Of a stretch of 64,000 nt of DNA, positions 18,530-26,135 are shown piece by piece; positions within the stretch are counted from its first letter, which is position 1, and each line of letters begins with the position of its first letter. The position numbers and the translations under genes are program-made. The stretch is from an uncultured Eudoraea sp. GTDB taxonomy: Bacteria; Bacteroidota; Bacteroidia; Flavobacteriales; Flavobacteriaceae. The notes beneath the pieces were generated by a model, which saw only the letters and a list, made by a program, of their open reading frames with translations, had not been told where the DNA came from and did no database searches. The stretch lies in NCBI RefSeq assembly GCF_947490415.1, contig NZ_CANLGX010000002.1:679108-743107 (forward strand), given 5' to 3'.

Positions 18530-20062
18530 ATGAGCAAAGTGGAAAATCAAATGCTAATAATTTTTGGTGCTTCAGGTGATCTTACTTCAAGAAAGCTTAT
18601 TCCGGCGTTGTTTGATCTTTATAAGGGAAACCATCTTGCCGAAAACTTTGTCGTTTTGGGTACCAGCAGAAGTGTTTTAAGTGATCAGGAATTTAGAGAG
18701 AAGGTTGTTACCAAAAGCAAATATTTAAAGGAAATGCTTACTAATCATGACGAAGCCTATATAAAGGCCTTTGCTAATAAAATCTTTTATACAGATATTG
18801 GAAAGGATTACAATTCTGACTACAGCAGACTAAAAGAACGCATCTCCTCACTTAATGAAAAGCATGGTACGGAAAACAATTATATGTTCTATTTGTCGAC
18901 TCCTCCAAATATTTATGAGACCATTGCCATGAATCTCGCAGAACAGGGATTAGCAGATGAGACGCAGGGCTGGAAAAGGATTATCGTAGAAAAACCATTT
19001 GGTTATAGCTACGAAACCGCTAAGAATCTAAATACAGGACTACAAAAATATTTTAGGGAACCACAGATTTACAGGATAGATCACTACCTGGGTAAAGAAA
19101 CAGTACAAAACCTTTTAATAACCAGATTTGCAAACAGCATATTTGAGCCTTTATGGAACCGAAATTATATTCATCATGTTGAGATAACCAATGCGGAAAC
19201 GGTGGGAGTAGAAAAAAGAGGTGGTTATTATGATAAATCAGGTGCATTACGGGATATGTTCCAGAATCATCTTTTGCAAATTATCTCATTGGTCGTGATG
19301 GAACCACCTATTGATGATAAAGCGGAAGAAATAAGGAATGAGAAAGTTAAAGCCCTGAAGTCTCTGAGGATTATGAGAGATGAGGAAACACTCTTTAAAA
19401 ATACTATTAAGGGGCAATATTTAGCATCGGATATTATGGGCGAAAGGGTGCCTGGCTATAGAGAAGAAAAAGGAGTAGATCCTGAATCTACGACAGAAAC
19501 CTATGCGGCATTAAAATTTTACATCGATAACTGGCGGTGGAAAGATGTGCCTTTTTACGTGAGAACGGCAAAAAGAATGCCTACAAAAGTTACTGAAGTA
19601 GTGATACACTTTAAATCCCCTCATCATCATATATTTAGTGAATCAGGAATTATAGATAAAGACAATAAGTTGATTATACGAATACAACCGGATGAAGGTA
19701 TTTTAATAAAATTTGGAGTTAAGGTACCGGGGCAAGGTTTTAAGGTTGAACGAGCTAATCTTGAATTTTACTATTCCGGCCTAACAGAAACCAATGTAAT
19801 GAGTGCTTATGAACGACTCTTGTTGGATGCAATGCAAGGAGATCCAACCTTATATGCACGTGCAGATGAAGTGGAGGCAGCCTGGGAGTTTGTGGATCCA
19901 ATTTTAGAATACTGGAAGAACGGGAAAGATGTTAAAACCTATGGCTATTCCTCGGGAGTCTGGGGTCCTCAAAATGCCGACGAACTTTTTGATGGTCTTT
20001 ATAGCTGGCGGAATCCTGGGGAAAACCTTGCAGATGATCCTGGTTTCTGCGTAATATGTTAA
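18530..20062 (+). CDS. zwf: Glucose-6-phosphate 1-dehydrogenase
   Basis: 510 residues. The nucleotide-binding GASGDL is at residues 13-18, EKPF near 158, and the catalytic RIDHYLGKE near 182 contains the substrate-binding His and Lys. It oxidises glucose 6-phosphate to 6-phosphogluconolactone with NADP reduction. It leads a two-gene operon with pgl, 9 bp apart, and faces gndA across a shared regulatory region. Confidence 0.97.
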   Translation: MSKVENQMLIIFGASGDLTSRKLIPALFDLYKGNHLAENFVVLGTSRSVLSDQEFREKVVTKSKYLKEMLTNHDEAYIKAFANKIFYTDIGKDYNSDYSRLKERISSLNEKHGTENNYMFYLSTPPNIYETIAMNLAEQGLADETQGWKRIIVEKPFGYSYETAKNLNTGLQKYFREPQIYRIDHYLGKETVQNLLITRFANSIFEPLWNRNYIHHVEITNAETVGVEKRGGYYDKSGALRDMFQNHLLQIISLVVMEPPIDDKAEEIRNEKVKALKSLRIMRDEETLFKNTIKGQYLASDIMGERVPGYREEKGVDPESTTETYAALKFYIDNWRWKDVPFYVRTAKRMPTKVTEVVIHFKSPHHHIFSESGIIDKDNKLIIRIQPDEGILIKFGVKVPGQGFKVERANLEFYYSGLTETNVMSAYERLLLDAMQGDPTLYARADEVEAAWEFVDPILEYWKNGKDVKTYGYSSGVWGPQNADELFDGLYSWRNPGENLADDPGFCVIC

Positions 20063-20071
20063 AACCAAAGG

Positions 20072-20782
20072 ATGGAAGTCAATATAGCAGAATCAAAAAA
20101 GCAAACAGCGAGATTATTTTCAGAATACTTTAGTAATCTTATCGCTAAAAATACTATTTCACATATTGCCTTGTCCGGTGGGAGCACTCCAAAGGAGGTT
20201 TTTAAGGAGTTGGCAGAACATTTTAAAAATAAGATAGATTGGTCTAAAGTTCAATTCTATTGGGGTGACGAACGCTGCGTTCCGCCCGATGATGAGGAAA
20301 GCAACTATAAAATGGCTAATGAGTATTTATTTTCTAAAATAGAACTTCCTTTAGGTAACATAGAACGTATTAAGGGTGAGAATGAACCAGTAGAAGAAGC
20401 AACAAGATATTCTGATCTATTGGGAAAAAACCTGCCAAAATTCAATATGCAGCCACAATTTGATCTCGTTATCCTTGGACTTGGAGATGATGGACATACT
20501 GCTTCTATATTTCCAAACCAGATCAACTTATGGAATTCTAAAGCGTACTGTGAGGTTGCAGAACACCCTGAAACGGGGCAGAAACGAGTGACTCTTACCG
20601 GTAATATTATAAATAATGCCAAAGAGGTGGCGTTTTTGGTAACAGGTGAAAATAAGGCCCAAAAGGTATTTGAGATAATTGACAGGAAAGGAAACTATAA
20701 TACTTATCCTGCTTCTCTTGTTGAGCCCGGGTCAGGTGGTCTAAACTGGTTTTTGGATGCAGATGCTGCAAAATTTCTTTAA
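20072..20782 (+). CDS. pgl: 6-Phosphogluconolactonase, DevB/Pgl type
   Basis: 236 residues of the glucosamine-6-phosphate isomerase-like fold. The ALSGGSTPKEVFKEL, FYWGDERCVPPDDEESN and LGLGDDGHTASIFP segments are diagnostic, with the catalytic His in GHTASIF. It hydrolyses 6-phosphogluconolactone, joining the Zwf and Gnd steps. The start lies 9 bp after the zwf stop. Confidence 0.96.
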   Translation: MEVNIAESKKQTARLFSEYFSNLIAKNTISHIALSGGSTPKEVFKELAEHFKNKIDWSKVQFYWGDERCVPPDDEESNYKMANEYLFSKIELPLGNIERIKGENEPVEEATRYSDLLGKNLPKFNMQPQFDLVILGLGDDGHTASIFPNQINLWNSKAYCEVAEHPETGQKRVTLTGNIINNAKEVAFLVTGENKAQKVFEIIDRKGNYNTYPASLVEPGSGGLNWFLDADAAKFL

Positions 20783-20835
20783 CCAAGTTGATTTTTAAAT
20801 TGGACTAAAGTCAAGAACAAACCTTGGTAAAGAAT

Positions 20836-21201
20836 TTAGTTTTTAAAATGCGGTGATTTTTCAAGTTTCACCTCGGTAATGAAATATTTTGTATCACCCC
20901 ACCAGGCAAATGTAGTATAACGTTCCTCATAATTGAGTTTAACATAGGCGCCCTGATATTCTTTCAGCTTATCTATTACATCTTTCTTTTTATTGGACAC
21001 GGAAAATTTAAATATTTGGGCACCTGAAATACCCTGGCTTAACTCGCCTTCCCATGTTTTCATAACTACACCTTTATGACTAATTTTTATGAGCTCTCCA
21101 GATCGGACACCTTCACTGTAGGGCACATAATAGACAAAAGCAAAGAAAGAGGCAAAAGCCAAAATTATAACGGTAACTGCAATGAATAAAGCTTTTTTCA
21201 T
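20836..21201 (-). CDS. Membrane-anchored protein of unknown function
   Basis: 121 residues: one N-terminal membrane helix (about 4-24) followed by a periplasmic beta-rich domain with GVVMKTWEGELSQG and VKLNYEERYTTFAWWGDTKYFI. I do not recognise a named family. Flavobacterial homologues sometimes carry a 6-phosphogluconate dehydrogenase label, which the sequence does not support; that name seems to have spread from the neighbourhood. It lies 5 bp downstream of rmuC and is probably cotranscribed with it. Confidence 0.65.
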   Translation of the reverse strand: MKKALFIAVTVIILAFASFFAFVYYVPYSEGVRSGELIKISHKGVVMKTWEGELSQGISGAQIFKFSVSNKKKDVIDKLKEYQGAYVKLNYEERYTTFAWWGDTKYFITEVKLEKSPHFKN

Positions 21202-21206
21202 GTATA

Positions 21207-22544
21207 CTAATTTAGTTTTTCATCAAAATCATCTTGCTGGGCTCGCTCAAGATATTTTTCCGGTAGAGATTTTTTCGCTTTAGCCCCCATTTTTTTTAAT
21301 TTTTCAATACTTGTTATGATGTTCCCTCGACCTTCTACCAATTTATTCATGGCACCCTTATACTCAAACTTTGCCTCATCCATTTTTTTGCCCACTTTGG
21401 TTAGATCTGAAATAAACCCTTCAAATTTATCATATAAAGCTCCCGCCTGCCTTGCTATTTCAATGGCATTTCTTTGCTGCTTCTCATTGTTCCACATGCT
21501 ATCAATTGTGCGAAGTGTTGCCAATAAAGTGGAAGGTGTAACAATAACTATATTTTGCTCAAAAGCTTTATTGTAAATGGAGTTATCATTGTTTATTGCA
21601 ATTGCGAAAGCAGGTTCAATAGGAATAAACATCAGAACAAAGTCCGGGCTTTCCATTTCATAAAGATCTTCGTATTTTTTTGAAGACAACTGGTCCACAT
21701 GGCTCTTTATAGAACCTATATGTTCCTTTAAATACTTTTCCTGAAATTCCTCTTCGGCATTTATATAACGTTCATAGGCCGTAAGTGATACCTTGGAATC
21801 CACAACCATTTTTTTGCCATCAGGAAGATTAATTATTACGTCGGGTAATACCCTGCTGCCATCTTCCCTGGTGAAACTTTGCTGAACTGAATATTCCCTG
21901 TCTTTTTCAAGGCCTGATTTTTCGAGAACTCTTTCCAGCACTAATTCCCCCCAATTCCCTTGCATTTTGCTGTCGCCCTTTAAAGCCTTAGTAAGGTTTT
22001 CTGCTTCCTGTGTAATTTTTAGATTTTGGCTTTGCAGATTTAATAATTGCTCTTTGAGGGAAGAGTGGATACTAATATTTTCTTTTTGACTCTTCTCAAC
22101 TTTGTCTTCAAACGTTTTAATTTTTTCCTTTAAGGGATTAAGAATATTTTCAATATTTTCTTTATTCTGCTTGGTGAATTTCTCAGACTTTACGTCTAGT
22201 ATTCTATTAGCCAAATTTTCAAATTCTTTGGTAAACTTTTCCTGAAGTTTTTCTACATCTGCCTTCTGCTCTGTATTTTTTTGTTGCAGGTTTTCCATTT
22301 CGGCTTCATATCGGCTGATCTGAAACCCTAATTGTTCCTTTTGCGATCGTAATTCATTAGTCTCTTCAATACCTAATGCTAACCTTTTCTCCATTTCTGT
22401 AAGGTTATTCCTTAGCTGTTGCTCACGTTCTAAAAGGGTGCTGTTACTCGATTTAGTTTTAAGATTTTGGATGTAGTTACCTAAAAAATAACCGGCCACC
22501 AAAAAAACCAAGGCAAGTATAGTATAAACCAAATAGGTTTCCAT
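21207..22544 (-). CDS. rmuC: DNA recombination protein RmuC
   Basis: 445 residues: an N-terminal membrane helix (about 4-23), a long heptad-rich coiled coil (about 30-190) and the conserved RmuC domain, with MQGNWGELVLERVLEKSGLE and LPDGKKMVVDSKVSLTAYE. The latter contains the predicted PD-(D/E)XK-like acid and lysine residues. In E. coli the protein limits inversions between short inverted repeats. It is followed by a membrane-anchored unknown protein; the two may act together at the membrane. Confidence 0.93.
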   Translation of the reverse strand: METYLVYTILALVFLVAGYFLGNYIQNLKTKSSNSTLLEREQQLRNNLTEMEKRLALGIEETNELRSQKEQLGFQISRYEAEMENLQQKNTEQKADVEKLQEKFTKEFENLANRILDVKSEKFTKQNKENIENILNPLKEKIKTFEDKVEKSQKENISIHSSLKEQLLNLQSQNLKITQEAENLTKALKGDSKMQGNWGELVLERVLEKSGLEKDREYSVQQSFTREDGSRVLPDVIINLPDGKKMVVDSKVSLTAYERYINAEEEFQEKYLKEHIGSIKSHVDQLSSKKYEDLYEMESPDFVLMFIPIEPAFAIAINNDNSIYNKAFEQNIVIVTPSTLLATLRTIDSMWNNEKQQRNAIEIARQAGALYDKFEGFISDLTKVGKKMDEAKFEYKGAMNKLVEGRGNIITSIEKLKKMGAKAKKSLPEKYLERAQQDDFDEKLN

Positions 22545-22607
22545 AGATTTTTGATTCTGTTAAGTAAAGATAATTGTTTAACATTAAATTTTCAGTTGTA
22601 ACATAAC

Positions 22608-23360
22608 TTACTTATTAATCTTAAATGAACCTGATTCCGGGTTAAAAGTAATGGTGTCTTTGGGGAATAAATCCTCAAAGCTTTTGCTTTCGATAAGTTC
22701 ACAGGGAGCCCCAAAAGTATTATTCGTCTTATTCATAATAACTATTTTATCACAAAGCTGGATAGCCAGGTCTATTTCGTGGGTGGTATAAAGAACCACC
22801 TTATTAGTGTCATGAGCAATTCTTTGTAATAGTTTTAATATGTGCACTTTATGATAGAGATCCAGATGTGTGGTAGGCTCATCTAAAAGTATAATTTCGG
22901 TATCCTGGGCCAATGCCCTGGCTATCATGACCTTTTGCAATTGCCCATCGCTAAGTTCATAACATTTACTATTCTTCAAACTCTCCAATTCTAAAATTTC
23001 AATAGCGTTTAGGATTTTTGATTGATCTTCAGCAGATAAAGTCCCAATCCAGTTGGTATAAGGGTGTCTTCCTAAACTAATAAGTTGAGATACCGTCAGA
23101 TTTTTTGATGCAATTGGTTCCGTAAGTACTATACTCACAAGGGATGCGAGCTCATCTGACCTTAAAGATTCTATGGGTTTATTGTTTATGATTACTGAAC
23201 CGGATAATTTGGGCTGTAATCGTCCCAAAGTTCGCAATAGTGTTGACTTGCCAATGCCGTTTATGCCAACAATTGCCCCGAGCTCACCTTTTGTCAGTCC
23301 AAAACTAATATGGTTAGCTACATCTGTTTGTTTTTTACCTGAAGTATATCCAATGGCCAA
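22608..23360 (-). CDS. ABC transporter ATP-binding protein, FecE/BtuD type (start uncertain)
   Basis: 250 residues from the TTG at 23358-23360. Walker A is GINGIGKST near residue 33, the signature is LSDGQLQK near 137, Walker B is EIILLDEPTTHLD and the H-loop is TTHEIDLA. The TTG start removes the first strand, normally of the form ILEAxxLxIGY; this strand is encoded in frame upstream, and twice (IILEAEN then FILEAQK). No ATG, GTG or TTG lies between it and the in-frame TAA at 23436-23438, so an ATT (23421-23423) or ATC start may be used. It lies 3' of the permease and binding protein genes and completes the uptake system. Confidence 0.88.
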   Translation of the reverse strand: MAIGYTSGKKQTDVANHISFGLTKGELGAIVGINGIGKSTLLRTLGRLQPKLSGSVIINNKPIESLRSDELASLVSIVLTEPIASKNLTVSQLISLGRHPYTNWIGTLSAEDQSKILNAIEILELESLKNSKCYELSDGQLQKVMIARALAQDTEIILLDEPTTHLDLYHKVHILKLLQRIAHDTNKVVLYTTHEIDLAIQLCDKIVIMNKTNNTFGAPCELIESKSFEDLFPKDTITFNPESGSFKINK

Positions 23361-23402
23361 CTTCTGGGCTTCTAAGATGAAATTCTCAGCTTCTAAGATG
23401 AT
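23361..23402 (-). repeat. 21-bp tandem duplication at the 5' end of the ABC ATPase gene
   Basis: Two adjacent 21-bp copies (23382-23402 and 23361-23381) differ at 4 positions and encode IILEAEN and FILEAQK in frame with the ATPase. Confidence 0.75.
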
Positions 23403-23445
23403 ATGTTTATTCTTTGTCGAAATGATTGAGGGTTTTTATAAGTGA

Positions 23446-24477
23446 TTAAAATATCATTTTCTTTTTTCGTACCAATAGCCATATGACGACAGGTGCACCT
23501 ACAACCGAAGTAATAGCGTTTAATGGCAATACATAGGAGGATGAGGGTAATTGAGCAATCAAATCACAAAGTAACAGAAGTATGGCACCGTAAACAAGTA
23601 CTGCAGGCACCAATATTTTATGATCTGTGGTATTAAAAATTTGACGGGTTAAGTGAGGTACCGCAAGCCCAATAAAAGCAATAGGACCTGCAAAAGCTGT
23701 TACAGCACCTGCGAGTAAACCTGTCGCAATAATAATTATGAAACGAGTTTTCTTTAAGTGTACACCAAGACTAAGGGCATAATTTTCTCCCAGCAATAAG
23801 GCGTTGAGTGATTTGATGGAAATTACACTCAATATAATACCTGCAAGTATAAATACAGTTAAGACAGCCAGTTGTAACCCCGATAAATTTCCTACACTTC
23901 CAAATGCCCAAAAGATATATTGCTGCAGTCTTTCGGCATCAGTGAAATAAGAAAGGACACTTACAAGGGCAGCTGTGATACTGCCGAACATTAATCCAAT
24001 AATAAGCAGCGCCATGGTATCCTTTACTCTTGAAGCTACTGTAATTACAGCTAAAAGAACTAAAAAACTTCCTATACTTGAAGCAATCGCCAGGGAAACG
24101 TCATTGATTACTTCAAAAATAAACCAATGAGAAAATAGCGCAGACCCCATGATTAAAAGTGCCGCCCCCAAACTTGCACCTGAGCTTATTCCCAGTACAA
24201 AAGGGCCCGCTAATGGGTTTCTAAAAAGAGTCTGCATTAACAAACCACTTAAGGACAGGCCGCTACCCACCAAAATAGCGGTAAAGGCCTTTGGTATCCT
24301 GTAATTCCATATTATGTATTGCCAGGATTCGTTTTCAACTGTTCCTCCAAAAAGACTCTTCAAAGTCTCATTAAACGGAATGGCTACAGATCCAAGACTC
24401 AGGTTAAGTACAAAGCAAAAAAGTAAAACCAAAAATAAGATTAGAAAAGGAAACAGGTATGTATTTGATCTTTGCAC
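23446..24477 (-). CDS. FecCD/BtuC-type ABC transporter permease
   Basis: 343 residues with about ten membrane helices, the size and pattern of the FecCD permease family. The coupling region GPIAFIGLAVPHLTRQIF near the C-terminal third and RNPLAGPFVLGISSGASLGA near residue 85 are strongly family-like. It forms the membrane channel for iron-siderophore, haem or corrinoid uptake; the adjacent cobalamin riboswitch suggests corrinoids. The start is a GTG whose first base is the last base of the upstream TAG stop, so translation is coupled to the binding protein gene. Confidence 0.93.
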   Translation of the reverse strand: MQRSNTYLFPFLILFLVLLFCFVLNLSLGSVAIPFNETLKSLFGGTVENESWQYIIWNYRIPKAFTAILVGSGLSLSGLLMQTLFRNPLAGPFVLGISSGASLGAALLIMGSALFSHWFIFEVINDVSLAIASSIGSFLVLLAVITVASRVKDTMALLIIGLMFGSITAALVSVLSYFTDAERLQQYIFWAFGSVGNLSGLQLAVLTVFILAGIILSVISIKSLNALLLGENYALSLGVHLKKTRFIIIIATGLLAGAVTAFAGPIAFIGLAVPHLTRQIFNTTDHKILVPAVLVYGAILLLLCDLIAQLPSSSYVLPLNAITSVVGAPVVIWLLVRKKKMIF

Positions 24478-25637
24478 TACTGTAAGGGTTTAAAAAAGAA
24501 AAGTTGGTGTCCGGGAAGTAATTCGGGATGAAAAATGTATATAAGGTCTTTTAAAATCAAATCGGGCCTGGCAGGGCCCATTTCATAAAACAACAAACCT
24601 CCGGTCGCTCCCTTTGTATTTGCAAAAGTGTAGATCTTTTTTTCTTTATAAGCTTTAAACTGGCTATAATGCCTGCTTGCCTCATCCAATTCATTGTAGG
24701 CTATAAATTGAGAAGGAGATACCCAAAATGAGGCATTACCTGCTTTTGCAAGCACGCTTTCTACACTTAATGAAAGACTTCCCGTCACATCTGTGTCGCT
24801 CCATAAATAATCTGCATTGGCGTCATTAATAAAGCTGGCAGCCCAACTTTTCCCACCTGGGAGATACCATACATCTTTATAAAGGGCACCGCTAAGTACT
24901 GTCGGTTTGTTGGCTGCCTTCATTGCTAAATCCTTGGCGGCCAAATAATTTGATTCGGTAGTTTTAAATATGTCTTCAGCCTTTTCCTCCAAACTAAAGA
25001 AAGGTGCAAAGAATTTAATCCACTCAGCCTTGCCCAAAGGTGTTTCTTCTGTCCAATCCCCATTGTAAACAAGCGGAATATTTGAACGCTCAAGAGTTTC
25101 ATAGGCCTTATTCTGATTATTTATACTGAAACCTATTATTAGATCAGGATTAAGGTTGATGGCCATTTCAGTATTAATTGACTCGTTATTCCCCAAATCT
25201 GTTATTTTTCCCTTATCTATAATTTCCCTGGTAATTTCTGAAGAAATATACCTCGTATCAGGAAAACCTACGAGCTTGTCAATAACTCCCAGATTCTCCA
25301 AAGCTGGTATATGCGTTGTAGAGGTGGCAATAATTCGTTCCACTGGAACATTTATAATTGCATCAAAATCTTTTTTGTTTGGATACGGTACTATTTTAAG
25401 TTTTTTGGGCACTAAAGCGTAGGTAAAACCATCCTCTGCACCTGGCCAGGGAGAAAACACCTTGATTATGGTAATTCCCGAAGCACATTTCTCGATGGAG
25501 AATCCTTTAGCGTAATTGATGGCAACCAAATTCCTATTTAAAGTTTCGGGCAAAGAGATCTCACTTTTCTCTTTACATGAGACATGGGCCAGAATCAGAC
25601 TAAGTAATGCTATATATTTAATTGCGAATGAATTCAT
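24477..25637 (-). CDS. Periplasmic corrinoid/iron-complex-binding lipoprotein (BtuF-like)
   Basis: 386 residues from the ATG at 25635-25637; a GTG lies two codons upstream but adds nothing. A lipoprotein signal ends in LAHVSC, so it is attached to a membrane by its N-terminal cysteine. The fold is the two-lobed class III binding protein: IIATSTTHIPALENLG, LNPDLIIGFSINNQ and SNIPLVYNGDW are typical. It is the first gene of the three-gene uptake operon and faces the riboswitch-controlled receptor gene. Corrinoid specificity is inferred from context. Confidence 0.88.
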   Translation of the reverse strand: MNSFAIKYIALLSLILAHVSCKEKSEISLPETLNRNLVAINYAKGFSIEKCASGITIIKVFSPWPGAEDGFTYALVPKKLKIVPYPNKKDFDAIINVPVERIIATSTTHIPALENLGVIDKLVGFPDTRYISSEITREIIDKGKITDLGNNESINTEMAINLNPDLIIGFSINNQNKAYETLERSNIPLVYNGDWTEETPLGKAEWIKFFAPFFSLEEKAEDIFKTTESNYLAAKDLAMKAANKPTVLSGALYKDVWYLPGGKSWAASFINDANADYLWSDTDVTGSLSLSVESVLAKAGNASFWVSPSQFIAYNELDEASRHYSQFKAYKEKKIYTFANTKGATGGLLFYEMGPARPDLILKDLIYIFHPELLPGHQLFFFKPLQ

Positions 25638-25710
25638 AAACACTTCCGCAAGGTAACAAAAGTCACATTTCTAAAATTGTTTACTTTCTAAATTTGTTAA
25701 AAATTCTCAT

Positions 25711-25827
25711 ATGGGAAGAGATTCTAATATCATAGTATATATCATAGGAGGAATTGTAATACTTCACTTTATTATAGGAATTCTCTGGCTGATCATAAAA
25801 CTGGGAAGGAAAAGTAACTCTGACTAG
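25711..25827 (+). CDS. 38-residue single-pass membrane peptide
   Basis: ATG at 25711 to TAG at 25825-25827: after MGRDSN there is one hydrophobic helix of about 24 residues (IIVYIIGGIVILHFIIGILW, then LIIKL) and a positively charged tail GRKSNSD. The form is that of small membrane proteins that bind larger complexes. It lies between the divergent btuF-like gene and the riboswitch, on the receptor strand. There is no similar frame elsewhere in this gap, and no family is recognised. Translation is not proven. Confidence 0.45.
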   Translation: MGRDSNIIVYIIGGIVILHFIIGILWLIIKLGRKSNSD

Positions 25828-25879
25828 AGAAATAATGCTACTTTAGCTTCGAAATTTGGTTTTCACTTCTTTATATAGA

Positions 25880-26048
25880 AATGAAATTAAAAGGGAATCC
25901 GGTTAAAATCCGGAACTGTTCCCGCAACTGTAAGCTTAGTTCCTTCATAAGGAATGCTTGTTACCACTTCAATACCACTGTTTGTGTTCATTTATGTTGA
26001 ACATCCACGGGAAGGTTGGTGGCAAGACGCAAGTCAGGAGACCTGCCC
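25880..26048 (+). ncRNA. Cobalamin (AdoCbl) riboswitch
   Basis: The element has the expected order: a first stem around AATCCGGTTAAAATCCGG (25894 on), the CCCGCAACTGTAAGC-type core near 25920, a conserved CCACTG-like box near 25975, and the B12 box GCAAGTCAGGAGACCTGCC ending at about 26046. It precedes a TonB-dependent receptor by about 90 bases and should lower its expression when adenosylcobalamin is present. Exact 5' boundary is approximate. Confidence 0.92.
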
Positions 26049-26070
26049 AATTCAACAAACAATGTTAAAC

Positions 26071-26120
26071 TTTCGGGATAAAAGTTTACGTATAGGAACA
26101 TCTGTACAATTTCCCCGAAA
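26071..26120 (+). promoter_or_regulatory. Possible expression-platform hairpin of the cobalamin riboswitch
   Basis: TTTCGGG (26071-26077) can pair with CCCGAAA (26114-26120), enclosing about 36 bases, 15 bases before the receptor ATG. There is no U tract after it, so control would be at translation start rather than by termination. Confidence 0.35.
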
Positions 26121-26135
26121 AATTATTTGACTTTA

